Below are positions 14,395-21,509 of a DNA stretch of 26,687 bases, one piece after another (position 1 is the first letter of the stretch; each line of letters begins with the position of its first letter). The stretch lies in contig DASSLR010000087.1 in NCBI GenBank assembly GCA_035689345.1, positions 1-26,687 of the forward strand. The letters are read 5' to 3'. The notes beneath the pieces are model-generated. The model saw nothing but the letters and a program-made list of their open reading frames with translations, did not search any database and was not told the origin of the DNA. The stretch is from CF-118 sp035689345 (GTDB taxonomy: Bacteria; Chloroflexota; Dormibacteria; Dormibacterales; Dormibacteraceae). Both the position numbers and the translations under genes were made by a program.

Positions 14395-15933
14395 ATGAGC
14401 CGCCCCAGTAGCGAAGCTGCCCACGTGGCTCGGCCGGCCCAGCCTTCCGAAGGCGGGGCGACGGTGTCGCTGCGCGTCGGCCGCACGCTGGCGGGTGCGC
14501 TGACCTTACTGGCGTTCGCGGCCTACGCGTCCATCTCCGTGTACCGGCACGAGCACTACGCCAGCAACGCGTTCGACCTGGCGGTGCAGGACCAGACCGT
14601 ATGGGGCTACAGCCGCGGCGAGTTCATCTACAACACCGTGCTCGGCATACCGAACCTGCTCGGCGACCACTTCCACCCCATCCTCATGACGCTCGCGCCC
14701 TTCATGCTCGTCTGGAACTCGGCCGAGGTGCTGCTGGTGGCGCAGGCGGTGCTGCTGGCGGTGGCGGGCATCCCCATCTACCTGTGGGCCGAGCGGGAGC
14801 TCGGGCCGCTCGCGGGCGTCGCGTTCCAGGCGGCATACCTCGTCTTCTGGGGCGTGCTGGCCGGGGTGGTCTACGACTTCCACCACGCGGCGTTCGCCGT
14901 GCCCGCGCTGTCGACGGCGCTGTACGCGACCCTGACCCGCCGCACGTGGCTCTTGGTACCGGCAGTGGTCTGGGCGATGCTGACGCGCGAGGACATCGCC
15001 CTGACGCTGATCGCGCTCGGCTTCTACATCCTCGTCGTGCAGCGGCGATGGATCGTGGGACCGGCGCTGATGGTGGTCAACGCGGTGTGGCTGGGGTTGC
15101 TTCTCAACGTCGTCATCCCCGCGCTGGGCGGCGGCGTGTCTTACCGGCACTGGACCTACGACGCGCTCGGCAGCGGACCTGTGAGCGCAGCGACGAACGT
15201 GCTGCGCCATCCACTCGACAGCCTCAAGCTCCTGTTCACGCCGGCCACGAAGACGCGCGTGTGGATCGGATCGTTCGCGGCCTTCGCGCTGCTGCCGATG
15301 GTGTCACCGGTGTTGCTGGTGGCGCTGCCCTCGTTCCTCGAACGGTTCTGGTCGTCGTCGCCGAACTTCTGGTCGTTCCACTTCCAGTACTCGATGGTGC
15401 CGGCGCCGATCCTCACGTTCGCCGCGATCGACACGTGCGCGCGCGCCAGAAAGCTGCTGCGCGGGCGTGTGCCCGCGGTGACGAGCATCGTGGTGCCGTT
15501 TGCCGTGCTGGCCGCGAGCGCGGTCGTGACGGCGGCGGTGAACCCGATCGCCGAGATCACCACCTATCTGCCCAGCTCGCGCGTGGCGGAGATCAACGAG
15601 TGCCTCGCGACGATCCCCTCGAATGCAAGCGTGACCGCGTCGAACACTCTGGTCCCCCACCTCTCGCACCGGGCCGAGATCTACGAGATCACGCTGCACC
15701 CGAACGCCGACTACGTCGCGGTCGACCCGTCCACGTACGCAGACTTCTTCACCGGCGAGGAGGCGCAGCTGCGCAACGACGTGCGCGGCGACCTCGCCGC
15801 GGGCTACGGCGTCGTGTGCGCCAAGGGCACGACGCTGGTGCTCGCCCGCGTCGACTCGACGATGCAGCTCACGCCGCAGCTCGACGCGTGGCTGGCCGGC
15901 AAATGCTCCGGCCGCGCCTGCGCCGGCCTCTAA
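14395..15933 (+). CDS. DUF2079 membrane protein (GT-C-like glycosyltransferase)
   Basis: 512 aa from the ATG at 14395 (an in-frame GTG lies at 14359). Following a 30-residue cytosolic N-terminus and TM1, the sequence HYASNAFDLAVQDQTVWGYS, then GDHFHPILMTLAPF, is the DUF2079 hallmark, with the first-loop Asp expected for GT-C enzymes. About nine further helices run to residue 385, followed by an exported soluble domain of about 115 residues with paired Cys near the end (CVCAKG-like and GKCSGRAC regions). It probably adds sugars to lipid-linked or cell-surface glycans from a polyprenyl-phosphate donor. It is divergent from the GT2 gene and abuts the DUF2087 gene with a 1-nt gap. Confidence 0.88.
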   Translation: MSRPSSEAAHVARPAQPSEGGATVSLRVGRTLAGALTLLAFAAYASISVYRHEHYASNAFDLAVQDQTVWGYSRGEFIYNTVLGIPNLLGDHFHPILMTLAPFMLVWNSAEVLLVAQAVLLAVAGIPIYLWAERELGPLAGVAFQAAYLVFWGVLAGVVYDFHHAAFAVPALSTALYATLTRRTWLLVPAVVWAMLTREDIALTLIALGFYILVVQRRWIVGPALMVVNAVWLGLLLNVVIPALGGGVSYRHWTYDALGSGPVSAATNVLRHPLDSLKLLFTPATKTRVWIGSFAAFALLPMVSPVLLVALPSFLERFWSSSPNFWSFHFQYSMVPAPILTFAAIDTCARARKLLRGRVPAVTSIVVPFAVLAASAVVTAAVNPIAEITTYLPSSRVAEINECLATIPSNASVTASNTLVPHLSHRAEIYEITLHPNADYVAVDPSTYADFFTGEEAQLRNDVRGDLAAGYGVVCAKGTTLVLARVDSTMQLTPQLDAWLAGKCSGRACAGL

Positions 15934-15934
15934 G

Positions 15935-16237
15935 TCAGCCGGCAGGCCAGGACGGGGGGTCGAAGCCGACGTTGGGCAGGCTGCCGGTGCGCCAGTAGAC
16001 GCTGCGGCGGCGCTGCATCAGCTCCTCGTCGACGAGATAGCGGCGGAGGGCGGCAAAGTCGGGATGATGCCGGCCGAGGATGCGATTCACCTCGCGCTCG
16101 GGATACCGGCGCCCGGGCTGGAAATCCTCGGCGAGCCAGCGCAGCACGGCCAGGCGCTTCTTGCGCTGCACCGGGATGCTGGACAGGGTTCCATCGGGCC
16201 CGACGAAGTTCTGGAGGACCTGCGCGTCGAAATCCAA
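15935..16237 (-). CDS. DUF2087 domain protein
   Basis: 100 aa, TTG start. It has the DUF2087 pattern: an N-terminal FVGPDGTLSSIPVQRKKRLA, then FQPGRRYPEREVNRIL, HPDFAALRRYLVDEELM and a terminal VYWR. Relatives stand alone or follow ArsR-type winged-helix domains and are presumed regulatory or nucleic-acid-binding; the biochemical role is unknown. This copy is the stand-alone form with normal length. It begins 6 nt after the stop of the sulfocyanin-like lipoprotein gene, so the two are probably co-transcribed. Confidence 0.88.
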   Translation of the reverse strand: MDFDAQVLQNFVGPDGTLSSIPVQRKKRLAVLRWLAEDFQPGRRYPEREVNRILGRHHPDFAALRRYLVDEELMQRRRSVYWRTGSLPNVGFDPPSWPAG

Positions 16238-16243
16238 GCGGCG

Positions 16244-16756
16244 CTATCCGTCTGGGGAGACGAGGGTCGGTGTGCCCGTCTCGACGACCTCCAGGTCGAC
16301 CCACATTCCGCTCGCCTCGTGCCCGTCGACCAGCGACGCAATTCGGTACTCGCCAGGTTTCGTCGGCGTGAAGGTGAACGAGGCCGACGCTCCGGGCGCG
16401 AGCCCGTTCGTGGGATCGGGCGTGGTCCAGGATGGGTCGATCGGCGCTGTCGCCTTCTCATCCGTGACGATCGAGCACGAGTTGGGCACGGTGCCACGGT
16501 TCTCGCACTGCACGGTGACCTGCCACCCGACGGGCACGGTGAGCACAAGCGAGCCGCTGCCGTAGCCGTCGTAGTTGAACTGGAGATCGGTCGCAGGGTA
16601 CGCGGCGATGAGCGTGACGATCGCCGTGTGCGATGAGCCGTCGACCTGGATGTACTTCTGCGGGTCGGGCGGCGTGCCCGCCCCACTGCCTTGAATCGGA
16701 TCACATGCCGCTGCGAGCAGGACAATGGCTGCGATGAAGACGCCGCCGCCGCGCAT
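16244..16756 (-). CDS. Sulfocyanin-like lipoprotein lacking the copper Cys
   Basis: 170 aa from the ATG at 16756. A short signal peptide ends in the lipobox LLAAAC (lipidated C18). Residues about 55-160 form a cupredoxin domain with the sulfocyanin/SoxE layout: VPVGWQVTVQCENRG, then TPDPTNGLAPGASASFTF and KPGEYRIASLVDGHEASGMW. In copper-binding relatives the last motif reads YRIVCGVPGHA-like, with Cys, His and Met ligands. Here H146 and M151 remain, but the Cys position is S141, and the usual upstream His region reads PNSCS (92-96). A normal type-1 copper site is therefore unlikely. The longer ORF start at 16843 would bury the lipobox and is rejected. Its start overlaps head-to-head with the gene at 16734. 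Confidence 0.8.
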   Translation of the reverse strand: MRGGGVFIAAIVLLAAACDPIQGSGAGTPPDPQKYIQVDGSSHTAIVTLIAAYPATDLQFNYDGYGSGSLVLTVPVGWQVTVQCENRGTVPNSCSIVTDEKATAPIDPSWTTPDPTNGLAPGASASFTFTPTKPGEYRIASLVDGHEASGMWVDLEVVETGTPTLVSPDG

Positions 16757-16961
16757 CCTCCTGTGGTGGGAGCGTTTAGAGGTGTGGCAGCAGCTGGCGA
16801 TCTCGTTTCCAGTTTTCGCTGTGTTCACTTTCCTGCTGAACATCGGGCCCTTCGAACAACCGATTCTGCGCTCTGTGTTCTACGGATTGTTTGAGGGCGG
16901 GGTGCTCAGCGGCCTCCTGGCGGTCGCGACGCGCACGGAACGCGACCGCCGAAGCCGTTAA
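16734..16961 (+). CDS. Small two-TM membrane protein
   Basis: 75 aa from the ATG at 16734 (another ATG lies at 16725). The sequence has a basic, aromatic start (RILLWWERLEVWQQ), a first hydrophobic segment (LAISFPVFAVFTFLLNI) and a second (FYGLFEGGVLSGLLAVA), and ends with a charged TRTERDRRSR tail. The amphipathic pattern and clean tail look like a real protein rather than an antisense shadow. No family is recognised. The first 23 nt overlap the start of the lipoprotein gene on the opposite strand, so one of the two starts may lie further in, for example at the GTG after WERLE. Confidence 0.6.
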   Translation: MKTPPPRILLWWERLEVWQQLAISFPVFAVFTFLLNIGPFEQPILRSVFYGLFEGGVLSGLLAVATRTERDRRSR

Positions 16962-16981
16962 TTCAGTTTCGGTTACGCCGG

Positions 16982-17740
16982 CTAGGCGATCGCGAAGTCG
17001 ACCTCGACGCTCACGGTCACGTCCAGCCGGCCGACCGGCACCTGCGTCTGATCGACTGGGGCGGCGGCCGCGGCGTATGAGTACATCGGCGGCCGGCTGA
17101 CCTGGGTCTGATCGGTGATGCGCAGGACCTGGCCGAGCTGCACGCCAGCGGCCTTGGCCATCGCGGACGCGCGGTTCTTCGCGTCGGCGATCGCGAGGGA
17201 TCGTGCTTCGGCCTGGGCCGACTTGGTGTCGTTGAGCCCGAAGCTCACGCTGATGCGCATCGCGCCGCCCTGCTGGACCAGTCCGTCGAGCGCCGAGCCG
17301 ACGTTGTCGACGTTGTGCCATGTGAGCTCGAGCGTCTCGCCCGCCTGGTAGCCGGTGATCGTCGCTTTGCCGTCCGGCGAATAGATCGGCCCGACCGAAT
17401 AGCCGCCGGTGTTGATCTCCTTGTCGGGGATGCCGAGGCTCTTGGCCTTGGCGATGAGCCTGTTGGCGAGGGTGGCGAGGTCTTTCTGGGCGGCACTCGC
17501 GGTTGAGGCCTGCGCCTCCACGCCGACCGAGATGTAGGCGACGTCCGGGCGCTTGCTGACCGTCGCGTCCCCGCTCGTGATGACGCCGGGGTTGTAGAAG
17601 GACGTGCTGGTGGCCACGTTGGTGAGCGGGGTCTGCAGGATGACCGGGCGCCCGGCGGCGACGACCACGAGGCCGACGACGAGGGCCGCGGTCACCGCGA
17701 TGGCGGTGGTGGTGACGGTCTGACGGATTCCTGACTGCAT
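16982..17740 (-). CDS. SIMPL/DUF541 domain protein, membrane anchored
   Basis: 252 aa from the ATG at 17740. An N-terminal hydrophobic segment (about residues 9-28) serves as signal anchor. The SIMPL domain follows: SGDATVSKRPDVAYISVGVE, then QASTASAAQKDLATLANRLI and GIPDKEINTGGYSVGPIYSP. Later there are ARSLAIADAKNRASAMAKAA and a terminal beta strand (VGRLDVTVSVEVDFAIA). Family members are periplasmic or surface proteins of unclear function related to the oxidative-stress protein YggE and to BP26, which forms channel-like assemblies. The longer frame up to 17908 enters the divergent lipoprotein gene and is rejected. Confidence 0.9.
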   Translation of the reverse strand: MQSGIRQTVTTTAIAVTAALVVGLVVVAAGRPVILQTPLTNVATSTSFYNPGVITSGDATVSKRPDVAYISVGVEAQASTASAAQKDLATLANRLIAKAKSLGIPDKEINTGGYSVGPIYSPDGKATITGYQAGETLELTWHNVDNVGSALDGLVQQGGAMRISVSFGLNDTKSAQAEARSLAIADAKNRASAMAKAAGVQLGQVLRITDQTQVSRPPMYSYAAAAAPVDQTQVPVGRLDVTVSVEVDFAIA

Positions 17741-17755
17741 GTGTCTGCTCTGGCG

Positions 17756-17763
17756 ACCTCCTT
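17756..17763 (-). promoter_or_regulatory. Perfect Shine-Dalgarno at unusual distance
   Basis: AAGGAGGT on the minus strand lies 15 nt before the ATG of the SIMPL gene, further than the usual 5-10 nt. No in-frame start codon lies closer. The spacing may lower translation or indicate a folded leader. Confidence 0.45.
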
Positions 17764-17833
17764 CCTGGATCGCCAACGCCCGCCGGGTCGCGCGGGTAAC
17801 GTAACGGCCCCATACCACTCCCGTTACAGGGAC

Positions 17834-18985
17834 ATGCGACGAGCGGCCGCGCTGGCTGGTTTCCTGCTCGTCGTTTCCTGCGCGGGGTCTACAAGCACCG
17901 CGGCCCACATCTCACCGGCTGTCAGCCAGCCATCGCCATCGCCATCGCCATCGCCAACTGTGGCGACGCCGGTGGCGGCCTCTCCGTCTCCACAGGCCTC
18001 GGCGTCTCCGCAGTTTCCGGCTTGCCGGCTGCCCGTGATGCTCTGGAGCTACCCGATCAAGGAGTCGCAAGGCGGTTTCATCGACACCGCCACGGGAGCG
18101 TTCACTCCGGATCCCTCGAGCGTGCTGGTCTACGACTTTGCCAAGAACCTCTACCGAACTCCGGATCAGCCTTACCTGTACGGCAACTGGGGCGGCGCCA
18201 ACATGGCGCCCAGCAGCTACGACGTCACCGCGCACAGGTGGGTGCCGGTGCCGCCACAGTGGGTGTCACCTGATGGGAAGTCTTACGCCTACGGCGTGGC
18301 CAGCAACGCACCAGGTGCCGGGATACACGTGGTCGACGTCGCGACCGGAGTCGACAGGGTCATTGCGAGCACGACTTCACTCGCCGACGGCAGCTACTTC
18401 GTCGCCGGCTACCTGAGCGATGGCATCTATCTGAACGAGTTCGGACCCACGGGGGGCGCTGGGCTCGGCCTGTGGCGTCTGGACCCCTCCAGCGGCGCGA
18501 TCGACCAGGTCAGCACCAGTGCGCCGGCGCTCGGGGTGCTGATCGGAGAGACGCCGATCGAGAGTCCACCGAGCAAAGGCAACCCGGACGCCTGGTGGAC
18601 CAACTACAACCGCGCCTTCGACGACACCAGCGATCCGTACGTGTACTTTCAGTACCTCAACACCTCCGCGGGCCAGAACGCCGAGTCCTGGTTCAGTCAG
18701 CCCGGCTTCCATGTGAACGTCATCGGCGCCGACGCAGAGGGGCATGCCATCGTGGAAGCACTATCGACCACGCAGGCAGAGGTGTGGCTGCTGGCGACCC
18801 CGAATTCCGCCAGTCCGCTTCAGACGATCCCGAGAAGCGGCGCGGCCAGAGCGATATTCCGAACCGCTGTCGCGGACCGCGGCGGGTGGTGGATAGGAAG
18901 CGAGTCGGGCCTGATCTTCGCCACCGCGTCGACCTGGGGTCAGGTATCGACCACGCCGGTGGTCGTGGCCGGGGCCTGCGTTTAG
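17834..18985 (+). CDS. Lipoprotein with Ser/Pro linker, possible beta-propeller
   Basis: 383 aa from the ATG at 17834. The signal peptide ends in LVVSC (lipidated Cys near residue 16). A Ser/Pro/Thr-rich spacer (about 30-65; PSPSPSPSP) would hold the domain away from the membrane. The rest (about 70-383) has repeated WxxSPDGKSYAYGV-like and DPSSG blade patterns, spaced 45-60 residues apart, as in TolB/YVTN-type propellers; this assignment is tentative. No enzyme motif is visible. The family is unrecognised; similar paired lipoproteins are common in soil monoderms. A short GGGA precedes the ATG. The gene is divergent from the SIMPL gene with 93 nt between starts. Confidence 0.82.
   Translation: MRRAAALAGFLLVVSCAGSTSTAAHISPAVSQPSPSPSPSPTVATPVAASPSPQASASPQFPACRLPVMLWSYPIKESQGGFIDTATGAFTPDPSSVLVYDFAKNLYRTPDQPYLYGNWGGANMAPSSYDVTAHRWVPVPPQWVSPDGKSYAYGVASNAPGAGIHVVDVATGVDRVIASTTSLADGSYFVAGYLSDGIYLNEFGPTGGAGLGLWRLDPSSGAIDQVSTSAPALGVLIGETPIESPPSKGNPDAWWTNYNRAFDDTSDPYVYFQYLNTSAGQNAESWFSQPGFHVNVIGADAEGHAIVEALSTTQAEVWLLATPNSASPLQTIPRSGAARAIFRTAVADRGGWWIGSESGLIFATASTWGQVSTTPVVVAGACV
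17930..17956 (+). repeat. Hexanucleotide repeat (CCATCG) x4.5 in coding sequence
   Basis: Four and a half CCATCG units encode the alternating Pro-Ser linker of the lipoprotein. Because the unit is 6 bp, slippage would change linker length by two residues without a frameshift. Confidence 0.8.
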
Positions 18986-19026
18986 CGCCTGACGAAACCC
19001 GAAAAAACAGGACAATTCGTTTGCGG

Positions 19027-19102
<76 letters not shown>

Positions 19103-19115
19103 GCTACGAACCAAA

Positions 19116-19139
19116 CCCGCCAGTGCCGGCACTGGCGGG
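19116..19139. repeat. Perfect 24-bp palindrome downstream of tRNA-Thr
   Basis: The half-site CCCGCCAGTGCC is followed directly by its exact reverse complement. The core AGTGCCGGCACT belongs to the same repeat family as 884-957. It would form a strong 12-bp stem if transcribed and could act as a terminator for tRNA-Thr, but no T-tract follows. Confidence 0.7.
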
Positions 19140-19159
19140 TCTGGCGCGAACGAATATCA

Positions 19160-19179
19160 CGCGAGTGCCGGCACTCGCG
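19160..19179. repeat. Perfect 20-bp palindrome, same repeat family
   Basis: The half-site CGCGAGTGCC is followed by its exact reverse complement, 20 bp after the previous palindrome. The sequence then continues GGGCTCAAA, resembling the GGGTTTGA tail of the left-hand copies. The rest of the gap to 19242 shows only a weak CACAAT -10-like element at 19227-19232. Confidence 0.7.
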
Positions 19180-19241
19180 GGCTCAAACGGACCTCAGTCG
19201 ACGGTACGCCCGCTTCCGGGCCCTAGCACAATGTTTGGAAG

Positions 19242-19661
19242 ATGTTCAGCCAGCGGATGCCGGTCGCGAGCGTCTATGAGGCGGCGGGCGGCGAAGAGGC
19301 CTTCCGGACGCTGGTCCAACGGTTCTACGCGCGGGTCGCCAGCGACCCTGTCTTGCGCGCCGTCTATCCGGAGGAGGACCTGTCCGGCGCAACCGAGCGC
19401 CTGACGCTGTTCCTCATCCAGTACTGGGGCGGCCCCAACACCTACTCCGAGCGGCGCGGGCACCCGCGCCTGCGCATGCGTCACCAGCCGTTCGTCATCG
19501 GCCGGCGCGAGCGCGACGCATGGCTCGCGCAGATGACCGCCGCGGTGGACTCGATGGAGCTGGCGCCTGGCGTGCGCAAGGCGCTGCTCGACTACTTCGA
19601 CGTGGCCTCGACTGCGATGATCAACACCGGAGGGATGGATGGACGCGAAACGCCGGACTGA
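19242..19661 (+). CDS. glbO: Group II truncated haemoglobin
   Basis: 139 aa from the ATG at 19242; the ATG at 19257 is also possible and matches typical family N-termini (VYEAAGGEEAFRTLV). GlbO-type features are the FYARVASDP B-helix with Tyr B10, the YWGGPNTYSERRGHP segment, the proximal His in RLRMRHQPF, and the G8 Trp in RDAWLAQM. Proteins of this family bind O2 or NO and are linked to oxygen delivery or nitrosative/oxidative protection in the cytosol. The gene starts an operon: the DinB-like ATG lies inside its 3' end (23-nt overlap). Confidence 0.92.
   Translation: MFSQRMPVASVYEAAGGEEAFRTLVQRFYARVASDPVLRAVYPEEDLSGATERLTLFLIQYWGGPNTYSERRGHPRLRMRHQPFVIGRRERDAWLAQMTAAVDSMELAPGVRKALLDYFDVASTAMINTGGMDGRETPD
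19629..19634 (+). promoter_or_regulatory. Shine-Dalgarno inside glbO for the DinB-like gene
   Basis: GGAGGG sits within the end of the haemoglobin gene, 4 nt before the ATG at 19639, and supports that start. A second ATG at 19635 is out of frame. Confidence 0.6.
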
Positions 19662-20106
19662 GCTGCTGCACAAATACCGCACCGGCCCCCAGGCGGTGGT
19701 GGACTCGCTCGCAAACCTTCGCGATGAAGAGCTCGATCGCTCGCAGGAGGACGACGAGTGGACGCCTCGCCAGATCGTCCATCACATCGCCGACAGCGAG
19801 ATGACGTCGGCCATCAGGCTGCGCAAGCTCGTGGCTGAGGACAATCCGACCATCGAGGCCTACGACGAGAAGGTGTTCGCCAACAGCCTCACGCGCGACA
19901 GGCCCATCGAACCATCGCTGCAAGCGGTGCGCTGGGCGCGCGAGTCGACGGTGCAGATCCTGGACCGCCTCACCGACGACGAATGGCACAAGGCCGGAAC
20001 TCACACCGAGCTCGGACCGTACTCGGTCGAGAAATGGCTGGAGGTGTACGCCGCGCACTGCCACGACCACGCGGCCCAGATCAAGCGAGCTAGAGGTATC
20101 GCATGA
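19639..20106 (+). CDS. DinB-like four-helix protein
   Basis: 155 aa, of the DinB/YfiT superfamily of four-helix metalloproteins. The first metal-ligand region is WTPRQIVHHIADSEM (about residues 42-56) and the second HCHDHAAQIKRARGI near the C-terminus; together they supply the His triad. Some members are thiol transferases (bacillithiol, mycothiol or glutathione S-transferase-like), others are of unknown function. The gene overlaps glbO upstream by 23 nt and the M20 peptidase ATG downstream as ATGA, so it is translated with both. A thiol-linked protective role next to a haemoglobin is plausible but inferred. Confidence 0.85.
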   Translation: MDAKRRTELLHKYRTGPQAVVDSLANLRDEELDRSQEDDEWTPRQIVHHIADSEMTSAIRLRKLVAEDNPTIEAYDEKVFANSLTRDRPIEPSLQAVRWARESTVQILDRLTDDEWHKAGTHTELGPYSVEKWLEVYAAHCHDHAAQIKRARGIA

Positions 20107-21509
20107 GCAAGACGAGCACCGCCGCCACGCTCGAGAAGGCGCTCGCGCACGCACGCGCGCACAAGGACGACGACCTGAAGGACCTGATGGAGGAGCTGCG
20201 CATTCCTTCCGTCAGCGCGCTGAAGCAGCGCCACCCCGATTGCGTGCGCAACGCGGAATGGCTCCGCGACCGCTTCGAGCGGATGGGGTTCAAGGCGAAG
20301 GTCGCCCACGAAACGAAGGACGGGCTGCCGGTGGTGGTCGCCGACTGGAACGGCGCACCCGGCAAGCCGCACCTGACGATCTACGGACACTACGACGTGC
20401 AGCCGGCGGACCCGGTCGACAAGTGGGAGACGCCCGCGTTCGAGCCGAACGTGCGCAACGGCAACCTCTTCGCGCGAGGCGCGTGCGACAACAAGGGCGA
20501 TCACATGACGGCGCTCAAGGCCGTCGAGCACATCGCCGCATCAGGCGACCTGCCCCTCAACATCCGCTTCCTCATCGAAGGCGAGGAGGAGAGCGGAGGC
20601 CACGCCCTTCCTCAGTACCTGCGCGCACACGCGAAAGAGCTGGGCACCGACGCGGTGCTGGTGTGGGACGGCGGATTCGACGAGCTGGGTCGCCCCGTGA
20701 TGGCCACCGCCCTGCGCGGCATCCTGTACGTCGAGATTCACGCGCGCGGCGCCGCCATCGACCTGCACTCCGGCAGCTTCGGCGGCAACGCGCCCAACCC
20801 ACTCAACACGCTCGGCCGCATCGTCGGAGCGCTCAAGGACCCGAACGGCCACGTCACGATTCCCGGCTTCTATGACGACGTCAAGCCGCCGACGGAGGCC
20901 GAGCTGGTCGAATGGCGCAAGGACGATGCGGAATTCCAGAAGGCGGCTCTGCGCCTCACCGGAGCGCGCGCCCTCGAGGGCGAGCCCGGCTTTCTTGCAC
21001 TCGAGCGCAAGGGCAGCCGGCCCACGCTCGACGTCAACGGCATGCTGGGCGGCTTCGTGGAGGAGGGCGAGAAGACCGTGATCCCCGCGACCGCGTTTGC
21101 CAAGGTCAGCATGCGGCTCGTGCCCGACCAGGACTGGCAGAAGATCTTCAAATCGCTCGAGGCCTACGTGCAGACGCTGACGACACCAGGGGTCGTCGTC
21201 GACGTCGAGCGCCTCGGCACCGCTCCCCCGATTCTCAGCGGGGCCGACCATCCCGGCGCGCTCGCCCTACAGGCCGCGTTTGAAGAGTCGTTCGGGCGCA
21301 AGACGGCGCTGGCGCGCGAGGGAGGCTCGATCCCGGTCGGCGTCGATTTCCAGGAAGCGATCGGCGCGCCGCTGATCATCAGCGGCATCGGTCAGGCCGA
21401 TGCGGCGGTGCACTCCCCGAACGAGCACCTGCTGATCAGCCAGTACCACACCGGCATCGAGGCCCTGATCCGGTTCATCTGCCGGTTCGCGGAGAGTGGC
21501 GCCGCCTGA
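20103..21509 (+). CDS. M20 family metallopeptidase (dipeptidase type)
   Basis: 468 aa, the length of M20 dipeptidases of the CNDP/DapE-like branch. Zinc motifs are YGHYDVQP (H96, D98), GACDNKG (bridging D129), EGEEESGG (catalytic E161, ligand E162), VWDGGF (Asp near 190) and the C-terminal VHSPNEH (His near 442). The dimerisation lid lies at about 205-330 and opens with LRGILYVEIHARG. All metal ligands are present. It probably hydrolyses dipeptides or N-acyl amino acids in the cytosol. Its ATG overlaps the DinB-like stop; the next gene starts (GTG) 14 nt before its own stop. Confidence 0.93.
   Translation: MSKTSTAATLEKALAHARAHKDDDLKDLMEELRIPSVSALKQRHPDCVRNAEWLRDRFERMGFKAKVAHETKDGLPVVVADWNGAPGKPHLTIYGHYDVQPADPVDKWETPAFEPNVRNGNLFARGACDNKGDHMTALKAVEHIAASGDLPLNIRFLIEGEEESGGHALPQYLRAHAKELGTDAVLVWDGGFDELGRPVMATALRGILYVEIHARGAAIDLHSGSFGGNAPNPLNTLGRIVGALKDPNGHVTIPGFYDDVKPPTEAELVEWRKDDAEFQKAALRLTGARALEGEPGFLALERKGSRPTLDVNGMLGGFVEEGEKTVIPATAFAKVSMRLVPDQDWQKIFKSLEAYVQTLTTPGVVVDVERLGTAPPILSGADHPGALALQAAFEESFGRKTALAREGGSIPVGVDFQEAIGAPLIISGIGQADAAVHSPNEHLLISQYHTGIEALIRFICRFAESGAA

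Noticed and set aside
17930..17956. CRISPR-like repeat array
   Set aside because: The CCATCG units are contiguous with no spacers and encode a Pro-Ser linker; I saw no CRISPR array anywhere in the window.
19116..19179. Classical rho-independent terminator after tRNA-Thr
   Set aside because: The stems are strong, but no T-tract follows either palindrome, and the motif recurs away from gene ends.
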